Shown piece after piece: positions 53,819 through 62,433 of a stretch of DNA of 64,000 nucleotides. Position numbers and translations under genes: made by a program. The first letter of the stretch is position 1. The number at the start of each line of letters is the position of its first letter. Under the pieces are notes generated by a model. It did no database searches and was not told where the DNA came from. It worked only from the letters and a program-made list of their open reading frames with translations. Origin of the DNA: Geoalkalibacter subterraneus (GTDB lineage: Bacteria; Desulfobacterota; Desulfuromonadia; Desulfuromonadales; Geoalkalibacteraceae); contig NZ_CP010311.1 of NCBI RefSeq assembly GCF_000827125.1, positions 1,736,001 through 1,800,000 on the forward strand. Direction: 5' to 3'.

Positions 53819-55498
53819 ATGGATTCGCTTATGCTTGAAGCGGTGGTCGCTGAGCTTGAAGACCGATTGAGCGGCGCTCGCTTTGAAAAAATCTACCAGC
53901 CGGAATCCGATACGCTGATCGCAAAACTCTGGACCGGCCGCGAAACCCTTCGTCTGCTCTTTTCGGCTTCCCCCCGCTTTTCACGCCTGCATCTGACTGA
54001 GCAGAAATTCGCCAACCCTTCGGCTCCGCCCCGTTTCTGCCAGCTTCTGCGCGCGCGACTCAAACGGCTTGTGTCTGTCAGGCGGATTTCAGGTGAGCGC
54101 ATCGTCGAATTTCAGTGCAGCGGCCCTGAGAAGGAATCCTATCGTTTAGTCGTTGAATTGATGGGACGCCACGCCAATCTTCTCCTGGTGGATGCTCAAG
54201 GGATCATCGTCGATTTGTGGGAGCGGCGTGACGCGTCTGTCGGCGGGCGCGCGCTTCTGCCGGGGCAGCCTTATCAACTGCCTCCGCCCAGGCCGCTGCA
54301 ATCTCTTGAGAGCTGGGATGGAGAGTTGCCGCAGGATGCGGTGAGCACCGAGGACGTGGCGCGTTTTCTCGCTCAAACCCTGACACCTATCTCCTGGTTG
54401 GCTGCACTGGATCTTGCGTCGGGACAAAGCGCTGGGCACAATCTTCAGGAGTTGGTGCGCGACCTGTTGGAGGCGCTGCAGGAAAAAGCCTTTGAACCGG
54501 TTGTGGGCACCCTGGCTGATGATCTTGTCGTTTCGCCTTTCGCCCCCCGCTTTCTGGAACTTAAATCCAGGCAGCGTTTTGATTCTCCCTCTCAGGCGGC
54601 TGAAGCCTATTACCGTCAACTGATTGAAGAGAGCGGGGATTTGGGCGAGCAGCAGTTTCTGCGACGGCTGGTTGCCCGCCACCAGAAGCGGGTCAAGGGA
54701 CGGCTTGCTAAAATCAGGGAGCAGGAGAAAGATCTCGACAAGGCGGATAAGTTCAGGCTGTACGGCGAGCTATTGCTGGCCAACATGCACCTGGTGCGCC
54801 GCGGCATGGAGCAGGTGGAGGTTGAAAATTATTATGAGGACCCGCCCAGTCGGGTTGTTATCGACCTTGATCCCCGCCGCGCGCTTCATGAAAACGCGGA
54901 TGATTATTTTCGCAGATACAAGAAGATGTGCCGGGGTGCGGAGCACGTTGAACGCCGTCTGCATGAAACCCAGCAGGAGATGGACTGGATTGACGGTGTG
55001 GCATTCTCCCTGTCCGAGGCCAGGGAAGCCGAGGATCTGGTTGATATCCGGAGCGAACTTGAAGAAGCCGGCCTTGTCCCCTCTGCCGGACGCATGGAGA
55101 AGAGCTTCGCAAGAAATCGCCGACCCCGTCCGCAAGCTGCCTTAAGCCCTGGAGGGTTTCGCGTTTACTGGGGAAAGAACAGCAGAACCAACGATTATGT
55201 CAGCCGGGAGCTGGCTTCCGATGGAGATTTCTGGTTTCATGCCTACCAGGTGCCCGGCAGTCACGTCCTGCTGAAGGTGACAAAAAAAGGGGAAGCTGTC
55301 CCGGAGGAGGATCTTCTGTACGCGGCGGCGGTGGCTGCAGCTTATTCCCGCGCCGCTCAATCAGGGAAGGTCGAGGTGATGGCGGCCCGGGCCGAAGATG
55401 TGCGGAAGCCAAAAGGGGCGCGTCCCGGCCTGGTGACTGTCGCGGCTTATCGGACGGTGATGGTCAAGCCGCTGATACCCTCTAAAGAATCCTGGTAA
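53819..55498 (+). CDS. NFACT family protein (Rqc2/FbpA-like)
   Basis: About 559 residues, starting at MDSLMLEAVVAEL (53819; ATG at 53813 possible). N-terminal NFACT domain, a long coiled-coil middle (about 280-440), and the NFACT-R domain YWGKNSRTNDYVSRELASDG, then DFWFHAYQVPGSHVLLKV. The E/D-rich LRLLFSASPRFSRLHLT at 47-63 is typical. Relatives RqcH/Rqc2 bind stalled 50S-tRNA complexes and add alanine tails; fibronectin binding is a historical label. Flanked on both sides by the paired 103-bp hairpins. Confidence 0.88.
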   Translation: MDSLMLEAVVAELEDRLSGARFEKIYQPESDTLIAKLWTGRETLRLLFSASPRFSRLHLTEQKFANPSAPPRFCQLLRARLKRLVSVRRISGERIVEFQCSGPEKESYRLVVELMGRHANLLLVDAQGIIVDLWERRDASVGGRALLPGQPYQLPPPRPLQSLESWDGELPQDAVSTEDVARFLAQTLTPISWLAALDLASGQSAGHNLQELVRDLLEALQEKAFEPVVGTLADDLVVSPFAPRFLELKSRQRFDSPSQAAEAYYRQLIEESGDLGEQQFLRRLVARHQKRVKGRLAKIREQEKDLDKADKFRLYGELLLANMHLVRRGMEQVEVENYYEDPPSRVVIDLDPRRALHENADDYFRRYKKMCRGAEHVERRLHETQQEMDWIDGVAFSLSEAREAEDLVDIRSELEEAGLVPSAGRMEKSFARNRRPRPQAALSPGGFRVYWGKNSRTNDYVSRELASDGDFWFHAYQVPGSHVLLKVTKKGEAVPEEDLLYAAAVAAAYSRAAQSGKVEVMAARAEDVRKPKGARPGLVTVAAYRTVMVKPLIPSKESW

Positions 55499-55509
55499 CT
55501 TTTGAGCAT

Positions 55510-55612
55510 GGGGTCGTAACTTCCATGACAAGGGGCACTTTTCGCCATCCCTGGCCGTTTGATTGGCGCCCTCCCTGGCGCCAAACACCCTTGACATGGA
55601 AGTTACGACCCC
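55510..55612. repeat. 103-bp hairpin element, copy 2
   Basis: Arms GGGGTCGTAACTTCCATGAC... at 55510-55534 and its complement at 55588-55612, with one mismatch. Same length, interior and flanks (AGCAT before, GTGAATAGA after) as copy 1. At arm positions 8 and 13 this copy has T-A pairs where copy 1 has C-G. Confidence 0.88.
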
Positions 55613-55728
55613 GCGAGGTGAATAGATACGAATCCTGATGGGGTTTTTAACTGGCTTTTCTGGTATGATTTTCCGTGTTTCGCATGTGTTCCATGTTTTT
55701 GTAGAATCTTGTAGAAGGAATATGATTT

Positions 55729-56508
55729 ATGCCATTGAAAAATCAAGATGAAATCGAATTGATGCGCCGGGCCGGTCTGGTGTTGTGGGAAGCCCACCAG
55801 CAGGCGGCTCGCCGCATGGAGCCGGGGGTGACGACGCGCGAGGTCGACCAGGCGGTTGAAGACTGCATTACCTCTCACAATGCCATCCCCTTGTTCAAGG
55901 GGGTTCCTGGGAAGGTGCCGTTCCCGGCGGCGACCTGCGTTTCGATCAACAACGAAGTGGTGCACGGCATCCCTTCATCCCGTACTTTGAGTGAGGGAGA
56001 TGTCGTCAGCATCGATATCGGCGTAAAACTCGACGGCTGGTGTGCTGATGCTGCGGTGACGCATCCCGTGGGATCGATTGACGCGCAGTCGCAGAAACTT
56101 CTGCAGGTGACGGAGCACTCGCTGCGGCTGGCCATCGGCGCTCTTCGCAAAGGGGTGCGCTGGAGCAAGATCGCCCGCAAGATGCAGCAGTATATCGAAG
56201 GGGAAGGGTTCTCGGTGGTGGAAGAGCTGGTGGGGCATGCAATCGGCCGCGAGCTTTGGGAACCTCCGCAGGTGCCGAACTTCTTCACTAAGCGCATGCC
56301 CGATTTCAAAATCAAGCAGGGGCTTGTGCTGGCCATCGAGCCAATGGTCAATGTCGGAAAAAAAGATGTCATCATGATGCCCGATCATTGGACCGTTGCC
56401 ACCCGTGACGGAACCCGCAGCGCCCATTTTGAACACACTATTGCCGTGACGGAGGACGGGCCGCGTGTTCTGACCTGTGGGCCGGACGGGCAGGGCTGGG
56501 CCATGTGA
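55729..56508 (+). CDS. map: Methionine aminopeptidase, type I
   Basis: A 259-residue pita-bread peptidase. It has the five metal ligands in order: Asp in VVSIDIGVKLDGWCADAAVT (two Asp), His in VGHAIGRELWEPPQVPN, Glu in LAIEPMVN and Glu in HFEHTIAV. It removes initiator methionine from new proteins. No N-terminal zinc extension. The start has GGAA upstream. It stands alone after copy 2 of the hairpin. Confidence 0.94.
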   Translation: MPLKNQDEIELMRRAGLVLWEAHQQAARRMEPGVTTREVDQAVEDCITSHNAIPLFKGVPGKVPFPAATCVSINNEVVHGIPSSRTLSEGDVVSIDIGVKLDGWCADAAVTHPVGSIDAQSQKLLQVTEHSLRLAIGALRKGVRWSKIARKMQQYIEGEGFSVVEELVGHAIGRELWEPPQVPNFFTKRMPDFKIKQGLVLAIEPMVNVGKKDVIMMPDHWTVATRDGTRSAHFEHTIAVTEDGPRVLTCGPDGQGWAM

Positions 56509-56557
56509 GAAATCTGTGGCAGGCTTCCTTCGATCTTCGTCTGAATGGAGATGATCT

Positions 56558-56917
56558 ATGACTGAAATTATTAAACCTCTGGCCGAATGGTGTGCGGCGA
56601 TCACTGAGGCGATCGGCATCAGTATGATCACTCTTTCTGCGATTTACTGCCTGTTGTGGGGCAGCATTCAACGCCTCAAGTTCAGAGATGCTGAAAACAC
56701 AGCCAGGATCGGCCAGAAAGTGCGCCAGACTCTTGGGCGAGGCATTATTCTCGGACTGGAATTTCTGATCGGTGCCGACATTATTCATACCGTTGCGATC
56801 GATCTCTCGTATGAATCTGTCGGGGTTCTCGCGGTTATCGTTGTCATCCGCACTTTCCTCAGTTTTACCCTTGAGATGGAAATCGAAGGTCGTTGGCCGT
56901 GGCAGCAAAAGAGTTGA
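56558..56917 (+). CDS. DUF1622 family membrane protein
   Basis: A 119-residue protein with three hydrophobic segments: ITEAIGISMITLSAIYCLLW, GLEFLIGADIIHTVAI and VGVLAVIVVIRTFLSFTLEM. The pattern LGRGIILGLEFLIGADII is typical of DUF1622, an uncharacterised bacterial inner-membrane family. A GGAGATGAT-like site precedes the start. It lies 20 bases upstream of the SMR transporter and probably shares its transcript. Confidence 0.82.
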   Translation: MTEIIKPLAEWCAAITEAIGISMITLSAIYCLLWGSIQRLKFRDAENTARIGQKVRQTLGRGIILGLEFLIGADIIHTVAIDLSYESVGVLAVIVVIRTFLSFTLEMEIEGRWPWQQKS

Positions 56918-56937
56918 TTGGTTTTTAAGGGCAGCGT

Positions 56938-57258
56938 ATGACTTGGGCTATTCTTGTCTTAGCCGGATTATTTGAAGTCGCCTGGGCGATTGGCCTGAAG
57001 TATACGATGGGATTCACGCGCCTGTGGCCGTCGTTGTGGACTGTTGCGGCGATGGGGTTGAGTTTCTGGCTGCTTGGGCTGGCGATGAAGGGGTTGCCGG
57101 TGGGCACCGCTTACAGCATCTGGGTGGGGATCGGTGCCGTTGGTACGGTCATTCTCGGGATTATTCTTTTCGGAGAGCCCGCTACTGCCGGTCGGCTGGT
57201 CAGCATCGGATTGATTGTCGCCGGCCTGATCGGTCTGAAGCTGGCCACGCCAGGCTGA
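56938..57258 (+). CDS. Small multidrug resistance transporter, SugE/Gdx type
   Basis: A 106-residue four-helix transporter: [18 protein letters not shown] with the essential Glu14 in the first helix, then [20 protein letters not shown] and [11 protein letters not shown]. The SugE/Gdx branch exports guanidinium in studied cases; Gly-rich [12 protein letters not shown] fits it. No guanidine riboswitch is seen upstream, where only 20 bases are free. Confidence 0.87.
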   Translation: MTWAILVLAGLFEVAWAIGLKYTMGFTRLWPSLWTVAAMGLSFWLLGLAMKGLPVGTAYSIWVGIGAVGTVILGIILFGEPATAGRLVSIGLIVAGLIGLKLATPG

Positions 57259-57280
57259 TGATCTGAATACGGGATATTAT

Positions 57281-57985
57281 ATGCTTTCATTTCAAACTCT
57301 TGTTGATAACTATGAGTTGGCGATCCTGGTCAAAATCATTCTCGCCGGTATTGCCGGCGGGGTTATCGGGCTGGAGCGTGAGAAGCACGGACGGCCCGCA
57401 GGGCTGCGGACCCACCTGCTGGTGGCGATCGGCGCTGCGCTGATGATGATCATATCCGAGTCGTTTTTTCTGAAATATGGTTCTCTCGATGCGATGGTGT
57501 CCCCGGTGCGTCTCGACCCCTCCCGCGTGGCGGCCCAGATTGTCACCGGCATCGGCTTTCTGGGGGCTGGAGTCATCCTCAAGCAGGGTATTTCCGTCCA
57601 TGGATTGACTACCGCTGCGTCACTGTGGCTGGTGGCTGGTCTTGGCATGGCCTTTGGTTCCGGCATGTTTATCGCCGGGGGAATCGCGATGACCACAGCT
57701 TTGTTCGGGCTGGTATTTCTTAAACGCCTTGAGCCCTACATTGTGAAATCCCATTACCTCTGCCTGACGATCACTGCAGACCGATCGCCTGATATTTATC
57801 CCGATCTTGAGAGGATTTTCAGTGAAAAAAATCTTCGTATCCACAATATCGGTGCTACCCTGGACCTGGAAAACCAGACCACGACCTACCGTTTGACTCT
57901 GACCCAGCACACTAGGCGCATCGGCAGGGAATTGACTGCTGAGATATCTGGGATCCCCGGGGTCAGGAAAATCTCCTTTGAATAA
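57281..57985 (+). CDS. MgtC/SapB family membrane protein
   Basis: A 234-residue protein with four or five membrane helices in the first 145 residues: GGVIGLEREKHGRPAGLRTH, TGIGFLGAGVIL, and GLTTAASLWLVAGLGMAFGS. A cytoplasmic ACT-like C-terminal domain follows. The family is linked to magnesium limitation, acid and virulence phenotypes, with the transport role disputed. The start is 22 bases after the SMR gene. Confidence 0.88.
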   Translation: MLSFQTLVDNYELAILVKIILAGIAGGVIGLEREKHGRPAGLRTHLLVAIGAALMMIISESFFLKYGSLDAMVSPVRLDPSRVAAQIVTGIGFLGAGVILKQGISVHGLTTAASLWLVAGLGMAFGSGMFIAGGIAMTTALFGLVFLKRLEPYIVKSHYLCLTITADRSPDIYPDLERIFSEKNLRIHNIGATLDLENQTTTYRLTLTQHTRRIGRELTAEISGIPGVRKISFE

Positions 57986-58011
57986 TATCCGCACTTATAT
58001 GCAGGAGCCCC

Positions 58012-58180
58012 ATGAGCGCACTTGATATCGTTTCCCTGCTGCAGCAGGACACCGGGCTGCAGCGCTCTCAAATTGAACAGACCGTGGCGCTTCTGGAATC
58101 AGGAGCGACGGTTCCATTCATCGCCCGCTACCGCAAGGAAGCAACCGGTGAGCTGGACGAGGTACAGATCCGTTTGCTGC
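58012..58180 (+). pseudogene. 5' fragment of tex (transcription accessory protein)
   Basis: The first ~55 codons (VSLLQQDTGLQRSQIEQTVA, then PFIARYRKEATGELDEVQIR) are the start of Tex, normally about 750 residues. Homology stops near 58180, and the open frame to 58410 continues into unrelated sequence and the G-rich repeat. No later Tex segment is found in the window. A functional copy may exist elsewhere. Confidence 0.85.
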
Positions 58181-58297
58181 GAAGAAAGAGGGTTCCAATA
58201 AGGTCAAGACTGACCTTGCTTCTGCCTTTGAAAAATCAGGTTTCCGGGTTAAAAAAGGGATTGATTAGCGCTTGCGTCCAGCTATTCGCTCAAACAG

Positions 58298-58388
58298 GTT
58301 CCCAGCGGGGGAGGGTTAGGGTGGGGGCGCTTGGCGAAATACCGGACACCCCCCTCCCAACCTCCCCCCGCTGGGGGGGGGAGGAGCT
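58298..58388. repeat. G-rich inverted element with quadruplex-forming arm, copy 2
   Basis: At 58307-58327: GGGGG-A-GGG-TTA-GGG-T-GGGGG, a canonical intramolecular G-quadruplex pattern, followed by CCCCCCTCCCAACCTCCCCC and the palindrome CCGCTGGGGG. It is inverted relative to 52122-52222. It lies immediately downstream of the tex break. Confidence 0.8.
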
Positions 58389-58415
58389 TGAGCTTAGCGT
58401 TAATCAGTAAAAGGG

Positions 58416-58688
58416 ATGAAAAAGGAGTTCCAGACATTGTCCATCGAAAAAAATATCTGTCTCGAATGCCCCTATTGCGGCGAGGCGATTCATCGACCGT
58501 TGAGTTGGTTCAAGCAGACCTATTTCACCTGCCCGGCTTGTGAGCAGGGGCTGGCTGCTGCACAGTTTTCCGAGATTGTTGATGAAATCGAAGAAGCGCT
58601 GGATGCGCAGATCGAGGAGATGATTCAGGGAAGCGGGGAGAAAAAATCGGGCTGTTGCGGTGGCAAGTCTTCCTGCTGTGGACAGTGA
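58416..58688 (+). CDS. Small zinc-ribbon protein with Cys-rich tail
   Basis: A 90-residue protein: CPYCGEAIHRPLSWFKQTYF with CxxC, then CPACEQG as second CxxC, forming a zinc ribbon; an acidic helix (EIVDEIEEALDAQIEEMIQG); and a tail GCCGGKSSCCGQ that could bind a second metal. It is not a family I can name. The start at 58416 lies in the G-rich element's flank; AAAGGGATG precedes it weakly. Confidence 0.6.
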   Translation: MKKEFQTLSIEKNICLECPYCGEAIHRPLSWFKQTYFTCPACEQGLAAAQFSEIVDEIEEALDAQIEEMIQGSGEKKSGCCGGKSSCCGQ

Positions 58689-58729
58689 TTGATGTTTCGC
58701 AAAAAAGCATCAATAATTGAGTGCATCCA

Positions 58730-58993
58730 CTATTCGTAATGTGTCCACATCCGCAGCACCTTGATCGTCTTAATCTCTTCCAGGACCTGATAGACGAGCC
58801 GGTGCTGGATGTTGATCCTTCTTGAATAGGCTCCTGCCAAGTCACCGACAAGTTTCTCATACGGTGGCGGGGTCTGATATGGATTCTCCGCAATTATTTC
58901 GAGCAGTCGCCAGGCTTTTGGCTTCATGCCCGATGCGGAGAGTTTTTTTGCATCCTTTTGGGCCTGCTTGGTGTAAACAATCTTCCAACTCAC
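58730..58993 (-). CDS. yoeB: YoeB-type toxin
   Basis: An 87-residue RNase of the Txe/YoeB family: SWKIVYTKQAQKDAKKLSAS, PYEKLVGDLAGAYSRRINIQ, HRLVYQVLEE and a final MWTHYE. YoeB uses Glu, Arg, His and the C-terminal Tyr; these are present here (Arg in SRRINIQHRLVY, His and Tyr at the end). It cleaves ribosome-bound mRNA. It overlaps the antitoxin by 4 bases. Confidence 0.9.
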   Translation of the reverse strand: MSWKIVYTKQAQKDAKKLSASGMKPKAWRLLEIIAENPYQTPPPYEKLVGDLAGAYSRRINIQHRLVYQVLEEIKTIKVLRMWTHYE

Positions 58994-59232
58994 CAGTCGA
59001 GTTCCTTGTCACACTCGTCGACGGGTGTTTTCATCCCTTCAATGATCGAGTCTTTCACCCCGGGAATTGAGTGAAGATAAAGTGTTTCCTGGATGGCCCT
59101 CCAATCATCTTCAGAAATCAAAATAGCATTGCCACGCTTGCCCGTGATCTGTATCGGTTCATGGGTTTCTGAAACCTGATCGAGGATGCGGTACAGGCTC
59201 TTTCTTGCTTCGGTCGCAGTGATTGTCGGCAT
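58990..59232 (-). CDS. yefM: YefM-type antitoxin
   Basis: An 80-residue antitoxin from the ATG at 59232 behind AAGGAG (an in-frame lead to 59289 is ignored). It reads PTITATEARKSLYRILDQVS, then IQITGKRGNAILISEDDWRA, the Phd/YefM fold, with an acidic tail. A GTACG-N6-CGTAC palindrome lies 20 bases upstream of its start. Confidence 0.9.
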   Translation of the reverse strand: MPTITATEARKSLYRILDQVSETHEPIQITGKRGNAILISEDDWRAIQETLYLHSIPGVKDSIIEGMKTPVDECDKELDW

Positions 59233-59251
59233 ATCTTTCTCCTTATCTCGT

Positions 59252-59267
59252 GTACGTAATAGCGTAC
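59252..59267. promoter_or_regulatory. Candidate YefM operator
   Basis: GTACG (59252-59256), six bases, CGTAC (59263-59267). In Escherichia coli YefM recognises palindromes with a TGTACA core; TGTACG at 59251 matches five of six. The position just before the ribosome site suits autorepression. Confidence 0.55.
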
Positions 59268-59297
59268 GCCCAGAAAAAGGAGAAGTCAAGAATCACA

Positions 59298-59813
59298 TCA
59301 GTCCACGGGTACAAAATCCAACGCGGCGGAATTGATGCAGTAGCGCAATCCGGTTGGTTTGGGACCGTCCTTGAAAACATGCCCAAGGTGACCCTCGCAG
59401 CGCGCACACAGGACTTCGGTCCGCGTCATGAAGAAGCCGCGGTCTTCCTGGGTCTGAATGTTTTCCTGGGCGACAGGTGCTGTGAAACTGGGCCAGCCTG
59501 TGCCCGAGTCGAACTTATCTTTTGATGAGAATAGATCGAGACCGCATCCTGCGCAGCGATATGTCCCCGCCTCGTGATTGTCCCAGTATTTTCCACTGAA
59601 TGCAGGCTCGGTTCCCTTGCGACGCAGTATGCGGAACTGCTCTTCGGTCAATTCCCGCTTCCACTCTTCAGCCGTTTTTGAAATTTTCTCAGTCATAATG
59701 TATTGCTCCTGTTTGACGGAAAAAACTTTGATTTGAGAAGGTTTATCCCCACTCTGTGCATATCCTGGGGCTTGCAACGTTATCGTAAGCACCAGGAACA
59801 AGGCCAGTCGCAT
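59298..59813 (-). CDS. msrB: Peptide-methionine (R)-S-oxide reductase, exported form
   Basis: 171 residues from the ATG at 59813. The first ~20 ([14 protein letters not shown] ... GYAQ) form a signal peptide. The MsrB domain follows: zinc pairs CAGCG and [10 protein letters not shown], and the catalytic Cys in [11 protein letters not shown] second ATG at 59696, preceded by AGGAG at good spacing, would yield a 132-residue cytoplasmic form with the whole enzyme. It reduces the R form of methionine sulfoxide, and exported MsrA is encoded 3 kb downstream. Confidence 0.87.
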   Translation of the reverse strand: MRLALFLVLTITLQAPGYAQSGDKPSQIKVFSVKQEQYIMTEKISKTAEEWKRELTEEQFRILRRKGTEPAFSGKYWDNHEAGTYRCAGCGLDLFSSKDKFDSGTGWPSFTAPVAQENIQTQEDRGFFMTRTEVLCARCEGHLGHVFKDGPKPTGLRYCINSAALDFVPVD

Positions 59814-60028
59814 CTTTTATAAGCTCATCCGGCTTCCCACTCATGGACCTCCTGTCAATTTGCCCTCTGAACAAATAGCGAAAAAATAACTTGAAATGGT
59901 TTTGAGTTGATGTATACATTATCTTGTAGCATGTATGGAAATTATTACTTTGTGTGTTATCGGCATGTGTCAAGTGCAGCCATGGCTTCAAGAACGGGCG
60001 CGAAAGGTGCCGGAAAGGATGGAGACGG

Positions 60029-60388
60029 ATGAGCGAAGACATGCGAGCCACCATCGCCTACATTGCAGGGAGTTTAATCAAAGACGAAAAATCTGCCGCC
60101 ATATATGACCGCGATCGCGAAAGGTTTCTGAATGTCGGGGTCGATGTGCCGATGCCCAGGGTCTCCATGCATGATCCCGAAAAAGGCTGTCAGGTCAAGC
60201 GCAGCCCGGACTGTTCGAACTTCTGCCTTCTCGATGACAAAGATCACCACGTGTGCCTGAGTGTTCAGGGGCGGCTGTTCGATGGAATCGACCATGATTC
60301 CCTGTCCCATTTCAGCGGTCACGTCATCGATAATGTTGTTTCGCTTTATGATTACCGCAAGTCCGATTACTTTTTTTATCAATTCTGA
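60029..60388 (+). CDS. Conserved-looking protein of unknown function
   Basis: About 119 residues from the ATG at 60029 (GGAG seven bases upstream; ORF open to 59954). It reads SEDMRATIAYIAGSLIKDEK, then AIYDRDRERFLNV and DCSNFCLLDDKDHHVCL with two Cys. No signal or membrane segment. Not recognised. A strong hairpin terminator follows. Confidence 0.6.
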   Translation: MSEDMRATIAYIAGSLIKDEKSAAIYDRDRERFLNVGVDVPMPRVSMHDPEKGCQVKRSPDCSNFCLLDDKDHHVCLSVQGRLFDGIDHDSLSHFSGHVIDNVVSLYDYRKSDYFFYQF

Positions 60389-60403
60389 TCTGTTTTTGTC
60401 GTA

Positions 60404-60443
60404 GTACGAGGCGACCTTTCGTTTTTAAGGGGTCGCCTCGTAC
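60404..60443. terminator. Strong hairpin, bidirectional terminator candidate
   Basis: GTACGAGGCGACC pairs perfectly with GGTCGCCTCGTAC across a 14-base loop. It separates the convergent gene at 60029 and the DUF2959 remnant. T-tracts are short, so termination efficiency is uncertain. Confidence 0.65.
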
Positions 60444-60449
60444 AATCTG

Positions 60450-60722
60450 TCATTCTTCCAGAGAAGCGATGAATTCATCGGCCCGTGCCACGGCATTTTC
60501 AATGGACCGCACCAGGGTGTCCACACATTGGCCTGAACCGATTTTGTTTCGCTTTTCAAGCCGGCAATCGCTCTGGCGTTCAGGTTGTGTTTCATGAAAA
60601 GCACCTGGTCGCGCAATGGGACCAAGGCGGGTTCAAGCTTGGATTCTGCCTCTTTCATCGCAGAGATGAGTTCGAGGTACTTCTGCCGGGTCGCATCGAA
60701 TATCTGTTGGCTCGACCGACGC
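60450..60722 (-). pseudogene. Truncated and frameshifted DUF2959 gene
   Basis: The frame RRSSQQIFDATRQKYLELIS, DQVLFMKHNLNARAIAGLKS is the C-terminal half of a DUF2959 protein. At about 60520 the frame breaks; the next frame continues VDTLVRSIENAVARADEFIA and ends SLEE at 60450, as in intact relatives. The N-terminal ~130 residues, including the lipoprotein signal usual in the family, are missing. A good ribosome site and ATG at about 60752 now lead into a different frame. Confidence 0.8.
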
Positions 60723-60877
60723 AATAGGCAAAATACGTAGATTTATCATGCATATCTCCTTCTATTCATCACACAGGTTCATAAGATAGGTTGGCAACTC
60801 TTAAAGAATACAGCACAAAAGTGCAGCAATGGTAAAATAAAAACAGGGGCAGGTTGATCCTGGAGGGAAAATCTCCC

Positions 60878-62185
60878 ATGACCAAAGTTCTGACCACCTG
60901 GTTTTTATTTGTAATCATTGTCCTCTTTCTGCCTGGAGACTGGAACCCTGGCGCATGGGGGGCAGAGTCCAGCCCGGCGGGTCCCGCTGAGGTTGTTCTG
61001 TTGGTCTATTCCGCAGAAAATTGCCCCCATTGCCGAAAAACCGAAGAGTTTCTCAATCTTCTGGCTTCGCGCCATCCTGGCCTGAAGGTCGATGTGCGGG
61101 ACATCTGGAATAATCGCGCTTACTTTGAACAATTGCTCTTTCTGAGTGATCTGTTCGACGCATCGGTTGTTACGCCTTCAATCTTTCTGGGAAACCGAGC
61201 CTGGTTCGGAATCGGACTGGAGCAGCAGAGCCAGTTGGAAGCGGCCGTGCAGGAATGTCTGCAAAGCGGGTGTGACGATACTTTGCAACTTGCCGAATCC
61301 GGACGCCTGGACCCGCAGCGGATACCTTCATATTCGGATGAATCTGATGTGGGGCCAACTCGAATTTTTGTGCCCTGGGTTGGAGAAGTTGACGGCCGCA
61401 CCCTGTCGCTGCCCCTGTTTACCCTGATTGTCGGGCTGCTTGACAGCTTGAACCCCTGCGCTTTTTTCGTGCTTCTTTTTCTACTGAGCCTGCTGATTCA
61501 TCTGCGCTCTAAGCCGCGCATGCTGCTGGTGGGAGGCATTTTCATCTTCTTCTCGGGGCTGTTTTATTTCCTGTTCATGGCGGCCTGGCTCAATCTCTTT
61601 CTCTCATTCGGCCAACTGCGCGGCCTGACGCTCGCGGCGGGAGTTCTCGCTGTGGTGATGGGCGCTGTCAACATCAAGGACTTTTTCTTTTTCAAGCAGG
61701 GGGTAAGTCTTTCGATCCCCGATTCAGCCAAACCGAAACTGTTTGAGAGAATGCGCGGTCTGCTCAAAGCCTCAAGTCTGATTTCGATGATCGGGGCGAC
61801 CATCGTCCTGGCCGCCGCTGCAAATATGTATGAATTGCTGTGCACGGCAGGTTTTCCCATGATTTTCACCCGGGTGCTGACTCTGCATGAGTTGCTGACC
61901 TGGGAGTATTATCTTTTTCTCGTTCTTTACAACCTGGTTTACATCACCCCTCTGGCGGTCATCCTGCTGATTTTCACTTTTACTCTGGGCGCCTCCAAAC
62001 TCAGTGAATGGCAGGGGCGGGTGCTGAAGCTTCTCTCCGGGACAATGATGTTCATGCTTGGGATGGTCCTGGTGCTGCGCCCTATGCTGCTCAACCAGAT
62101 GCTGGTCTCCATTGGACTGCTGGGGACTTCAGTAGTGATAACCTGGCTGGTGGCTGGAGTGTGGCAGAGATTCGTGCACGAGTAA
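60878..62185 (+). CDS. Thioredoxin-fold plus CcdA/DsbD-like membrane electron carrier
   Basis: About 435 residues from the ATG at 60878. Signal or anchor to residue 29, then a periplasmic thioredoxin-like domain with CPHC at 49-52, and a membrane domain of six or more helices with LNPCAF and ELLCTAGFP, the paired cysteines by which CcdA/DsbD move electrons across the membrane. It would carry reducing power from cytoplasmic thioredoxin to periplasmic partners. The exported MsrB and MsrA on either side are candidate recipients. Confidence 0.83.
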   Translation: MTKVLTTWFLFVIIVLFLPGDWNPGAWGAESSPAGPAEVVLLVYSAENCPHCRKTEEFLNLLASRHPGLKVDVRDIWNNRAYFEQLLFLSDLFDASVVTPSIFLGNRAWFGIGLEQQSQLEAAVQECLQSGCDDTLQLAESGRLDPQRIPSYSDESDVGPTRIFVPWVGEVDGRTLSLPLFTLIVGLLDSLNPCAFFVLLFLLSLLIHLRSKPRMLLVGGIFIFFSGLFYFLFMAAWLNLFLSFGQLRGLTLAAGVLAVVMGAVNIKDFFFFKQGVSLSIPDSAKPKLFERMRGLLKASSLISMIGATIVLAAAANMYELLCTAGFPMIFTRVLTLHELLTWEYYLFLVLYNLVYITPLAVILLIFTFTLGASKLSEWQGRVLKLLSGTMMFMLGMVLVLRPMLLNQMLVSIGLLGTSVVITWLVAGVWQRFVHE

Positions 62186-62433
62186 TGATCCCCTGGAATT
62201 GTGCAAGAACCGAAACAGACCAAAACTCATGCCGAGAAGATCGGCAACCCCGCCCATGGTCAGCCGCATCCTGATATAGCCCCGGTTGGTTTCTCCCGTA
62301 TCATGCCCAGCCAAAAGGGTTGCGGCCGTTTCACTAACAGCCTGCGGCAGAGTGGTGTAAGGTTCGGTCCCGAAGAAGCGTTGTTTGATATGAAAAAAAC
62401 ATAGCATGCTGAAAATGTATACCCTAGCTCGAA
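62186..62433. other. Intergenic region without a supported gene
   Basis: Open frames on both strands are short and lack family patterns. A minus-strand frame 62129-62452 includes MRLTMGGVADLLGMSFGLF, which looks slightly protein-like, but it overlaps the membrane-protein gene and has no ribosome site. No terminator found. Confidence 0.4.
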
